DNA of 7,492 nt from a bacterium. GTDB taxonomy: Bacteria > UBA3054. Below the pieces are notes generated by a model, which was not told where the DNA came from, searched no databases, and worked only from the letters and a program-made list of their open reading frames with translations. The stretch is taken from positions 1 through 7,492 of the forward strand of contig JAFYIM010000314.1 of NCBI GenBank assembly GCA_017538635.1. Direction: 5' to 3'. Of this stretch, positions 5,446-7,492 are shown one piece after another (position 1 is the first letter of the stretch; every line of letters starts with the position of its first letter). A program made the position numbers and the translations under genes.

Positions 5446-7131
5446 ATGAATGAAGAAAATGTTATTGAGATAAAAGGCTTGAGCAAACGCTTCAGAGTGT
5501 ACGACAGACCTCTGGACCGGCTTAAGGAATGGCTGACGCCCAAAGGCATGTCCTTTCACTGGGCTTACTGGGCGCTGAGGGACCTTGACCTGAACATTAG
5601 AAAAGGGAGTTCCTTGGGCATCATCGGCGTGAATGGCGCCGGCAAGAGCACGCTTCTGAAGATCCTCTGCGGAACGCTCTCGCCGACTTTCGGCAGCGTA
5701 GAGATCAAAGGCCGCATCGCTGGTCTGCTCGAACTGGGCTCGGGCTTCCATCCGGAATTCACGGGGCGCCAGAACATTTACCTCAACGCGCGCCTCTTGG
5801 GACTTTCCGACGAAGATATCGAGAAGAAGCTGCAGAGCATCGTGGAGTTCGCTGAACTCGGCGATTTCCTTGACCACCCCTTGCGCATCTATTCGACCGG
5901 CATGGCACTCAGACTCGGTTTCTCCGTCGCCGCCAACGTCGATCCCGACATTCTCATCATCGACGAGGCGCTGGCGGTGGGCGACGCCTATTTCCAGCAG
6001 AAGTGCCTGAAATATTTGAAGGATTTCCGCGCCAAAGGCGGAACGCTCATTTTCGTTTCTCACGACCCCGGCGCGGTGAAGTTGCTTTGCGATTCCGCCG
6101 TACTGCTGCACAAGGGCAGGATCGTCGCCAACGATACGCCCGAGAACGTCCTGAATTTTTACAACACGCTGCTTGTAAGAGACGATTCCGACAAGGAGTC
6201 CTTCATTCTTGAGCGCAAGAAACTTGAAGCGAAAGACAGTAAGCCGCAGCACTCCGGTTCATTCGAAGCTTTGATCGAAAAAGTCTCGCTTGTCAGCGAC
6301 GGCTGCGAAACAAGAACGCTTTTCGCCGGCCACAAAGCCGAACTCAGGGTAACCGTGAAAGCCCTGAACGACATCGAGCCTCCGACCGTCGGCTTCTCCT
6401 TAAGGGACCGCCTCGGTTACGAAGTATTGGGCACCAACACCATGCTGTTGAAAAAAACTTCGCCCGCCCTCAAAGCCGGCGAAGGCTTGACCGTCAGTTT
6501 CGACCTTCCGCCCTTCCTTGGCCCCGGCGAATACACCGTGACCGTCGCTGCGCACCCCGGGCGTGACCACATTGAGCACTGCTACGACTGGACGGATAGG
6601 ATGCTGGCCTTCAAGATCGCCCTGGAAGACGAGAGCGCCTACGTCGGCCTGCTTAACGTTCCCATAACGGCCAAAGTTGAAAAAGTTGAAACGGACGGCC
6701 GCGGCGCCAAAGAGATATTGGAAAGCGCCTTCGCCGGCGCCCCAAGCGAGATAACGATTTCTGAAGAAGCGAACCGGTACCTTTCGACCGGCTTCTATCC
6801 GCCGGAAAAGATAGGGGAGAGCTACGCCTCCTGGACGGGCGGCAGCGCGGTCTTTGTCCTCAAGGGCGAGAACGCTAAAGGACTAGTGATCAGGTGCGCT
6901 ACCGACGCCAGACAATTCGAGTCAGGTCAGCTGGAACTTGCTCTGACCGTCAACGGCAAAAGCGAAGTGAAGAAAACCATCACCTCTCCTGACTGGCAGG
7001 AAGTAGAGTTCCCCTTTGATGGTGAAGAGCAGGGGATGCTCAGATGCTCCCTTAAGATAAGTTCGACCTTCATTCCTGAAAACGACAAACGAGCTCTTGG
7101 CATTCTTGTTTCCAAGATCGCTCTCAAATAG
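5446..7131 (+). CDS. wzt: ABC transporter ATPase of polysaccharide export (Wzt-like) with two C-terminal domains
   Basis: A 561-residue ATP-binding subunit, partner of the preceding permease. The nucleotide-binding domain (about 1-245) shows Walker A GVNGAGKST (61-69), the Wzt-type Q-loop region LELGSGFHPEFTGRQN (95-110), a YSTGM signature (149-153, the degenerate form usual in this family), Walker B ILIIDE (169-174) and switch His206. From about 270 to 402 there is a beta-rich Wzt C-terminal-like region; in E. coli O8/O9a Wzt this domain recognises the modified end of the O-antigen. A further block of about 135 residues (about 425-561) contains GFYPPE (449-454) and SYASW with W463, and looks like another beta-sandwich. 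Wzt proteins usually end after the first C-terminal domain (about 400-430 residues), so this is long. The start has a 1-bp gap from the permease stop and no Shine-Dalgarno. Binding to a capped or modified glycan is inferred. Confidence 0.94.
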   Translation: MNEENVIEIKGLSKRFRVYDRPLDRLKEWLTPKGMSFHWAYWALRDLDLNIRKGSSLGIIGVNGAGKSTLLKILCGTLSPTFGSVEIKGRIAGLLELGSGFHPEFTGRQNIYLNARLLGLSDEDIEKKLQSIVEFAELGDFLDHPLRIYSTGMALRLGFSVAANVDPDILIIDEALAVGDAYFQQKCLKYLKDFRAKGGTLIFVSHDPGAVKLLCDSAVLLHKGRIVANDTPENVLNFYNTLLVRDDSDKESFILERKKLEAKDSKPQHSGSFEALIEKVSLVSDGCETRTLFAGHKAELRVTVKALNDIEPPTVGFSLRDRLGYEVLGTNTMLLKKTSPALKAGEGLTVSFDLPPFLGPGEYTVTVAAHPGRDHIEHCYDWTDRMLAFKIALEDESAYVGLLNVPITAKVEKVETDGRGAKEILESAFAGAPSEITISEEANRYLSTGFYPPEKIGESYASWTGGSAVFVLKGENAKGLVIRCATDARQFESGQLELALTVNGKSEVKKTITSPDWQEVEFPFDGEEQGMLRCSLKISSTFIPENDKRALGILVSKIALK

Positions 7132-7133
7132 TT

Positions 7134-7492
7134 ATGGAATTTCCTGAACTGAAAGAAAAAGTGGCGAAGCTGAAGGCGGAAAAGAACGCCGTCATCCTCG
7201 CGCACTATTACACTCCTTACGAGACGCAGGAGCTAGCTGATTTCGTAGGCGACTCCCTTGAGCTCTCTAGATTGGCCGCCAAAACGGACGCCGACACGAT
7301 CGTCTTTTGCGGCGTGGACTTCATGGCGGAAAGCGCCAAGATATTGTCGCCCCAAAAGACTGTCCTGACGCCGGACCCCAGGGCCAACTGCCCGATGGCC
7401 AATATGCTCATGCCCAAGGAACTCAGGCGCTACAAAGAGGAGCACCCCGACACCATCGTCGTAGCCTACGTCAACTGTTCCGCGGAAATAAA
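7134..7492 (+). CDS. nadA: Quinolinate synthase A, N-terminal part (cut by window edge)
   Basis: The first 119 residues of NadA, which condenses iminoaspartate with dihydroxyacetone phosphate to quinolinate in de novo NAD synthesis, using an oxygen-sensitive [4Fe-4S] cluster. Seen: AHYYTP (23-28, with the conserved His24 and Tyr25), ELADFVGDSLELS (33-45), FCGVDFMAESAK (58-69), and NCPMA with Cys86, which corresponds to the first of three cluster-binding cysteines; the other two lie beyond the right edge. The N-terminus is short, as in compact NadA proteins of about 300 residues. The ATG follows the ATPase stop by 2 bp and has no Shine-Dalgarno, so it is most likely the fourth gene of the operon. 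No nadB or nadC is visible in the window. Confidence 0.95.
   Translation, partial: MEFPELKEKVAKLKAEKNAVILAHYYTPYETQELADFVGDSLELSRLAAKTDADTIVFCGVDFMAESAKILSPQKTVLTPDPRANCPMANMLMPKELRRYKEEHPDTIVVAYVNCSAEI

Noticed and set aside
5410..6252. Long open frame (280 codons) on the minus strand opposite the ATPase gene
   Set aside because: It lies antisense to the complete nucleotide-binding domain with all motifs; its translation has no recognisable motif and is explained by codon bias of the real gene.

Overview
The window looks like chromosome of a Gram-negative, probably obligately anaerobic bacterium. The evidence is a glycyl radical enzyme (destroyed by oxygen once activated), a quinolinate synthase of the oxygen-labile [4Fe-4S] type, a Sec/Lol-type lipoprotein, and a Wzm/Wzt-type ABC exporter for surface polysaccharide. 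Promoters are sigma70-like, often with an extended -10 (TGnTATAAT), and most genes lack a clear Shine-Dalgarno sequence. The Bacteroidetes promoter pattern is not seen. I cannot name the phylum; anaerobic lineages such as the Verrucomicrobia/Lentisphaerae/Elusimicrobia side of the tree are only a guess.

Layout. Positions 1-1778 (minus) hold most of a glycyl radical enzyme whose C-terminal radical loop lies beyond the left edge. A 123-bp divergent region (1779-1901) carries its promoter (TTGACT, 17 bp, TAGAAT) and an opposing extended -10 for two tRNA genes, Ser(UGA) and Pro(UGG). A small lipoprotein gene (2130-2486) follows the tRNAs closely and ends in a strong intrinsic terminator (2497-2535). 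Only 9 bp after that terminator's T-run begins a monofunctional aspartate kinase, lysC (2545-3852), closed by a second intrinsic terminator (3878-3905).

A very AT-rich spacer with a perfect extended -10 then starts a tightly packed run of four genes: a glyoxalase II-like metallo-hydrolase (3928-4593, apparently leaderless), an ABC-2 permease (4587-5444), its ATPase with two extra C-terminal regions (5446-7131), and nadA (7134 to beyond the right edge). Junctions are a 7-bp overlap, a 1-bp gap and a 2-bp gap, with no internal terminator, so these are probably one operon. The permease and ATPase should form one exporter; the hydrolase and nadA have no obvious mechanistic link to it.

There is no stretch of more than 300 bases without a gene. 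The gaps (1779-1901, 1990-2021, 2097-2129, 2487-2544, 3853-3927) contain the promoters and terminators listed and nothing else I recognise. No CRISPR array, insertion sequence, attachment site or replication origin was seen. The most unusual items are the unclassified glycyl radical enzyme with a Gly-Cys-Trp-Glu active site, the leaderless operon start, the terminator pressed against lysC, and the extra terminal domain of the ABC ATPase.
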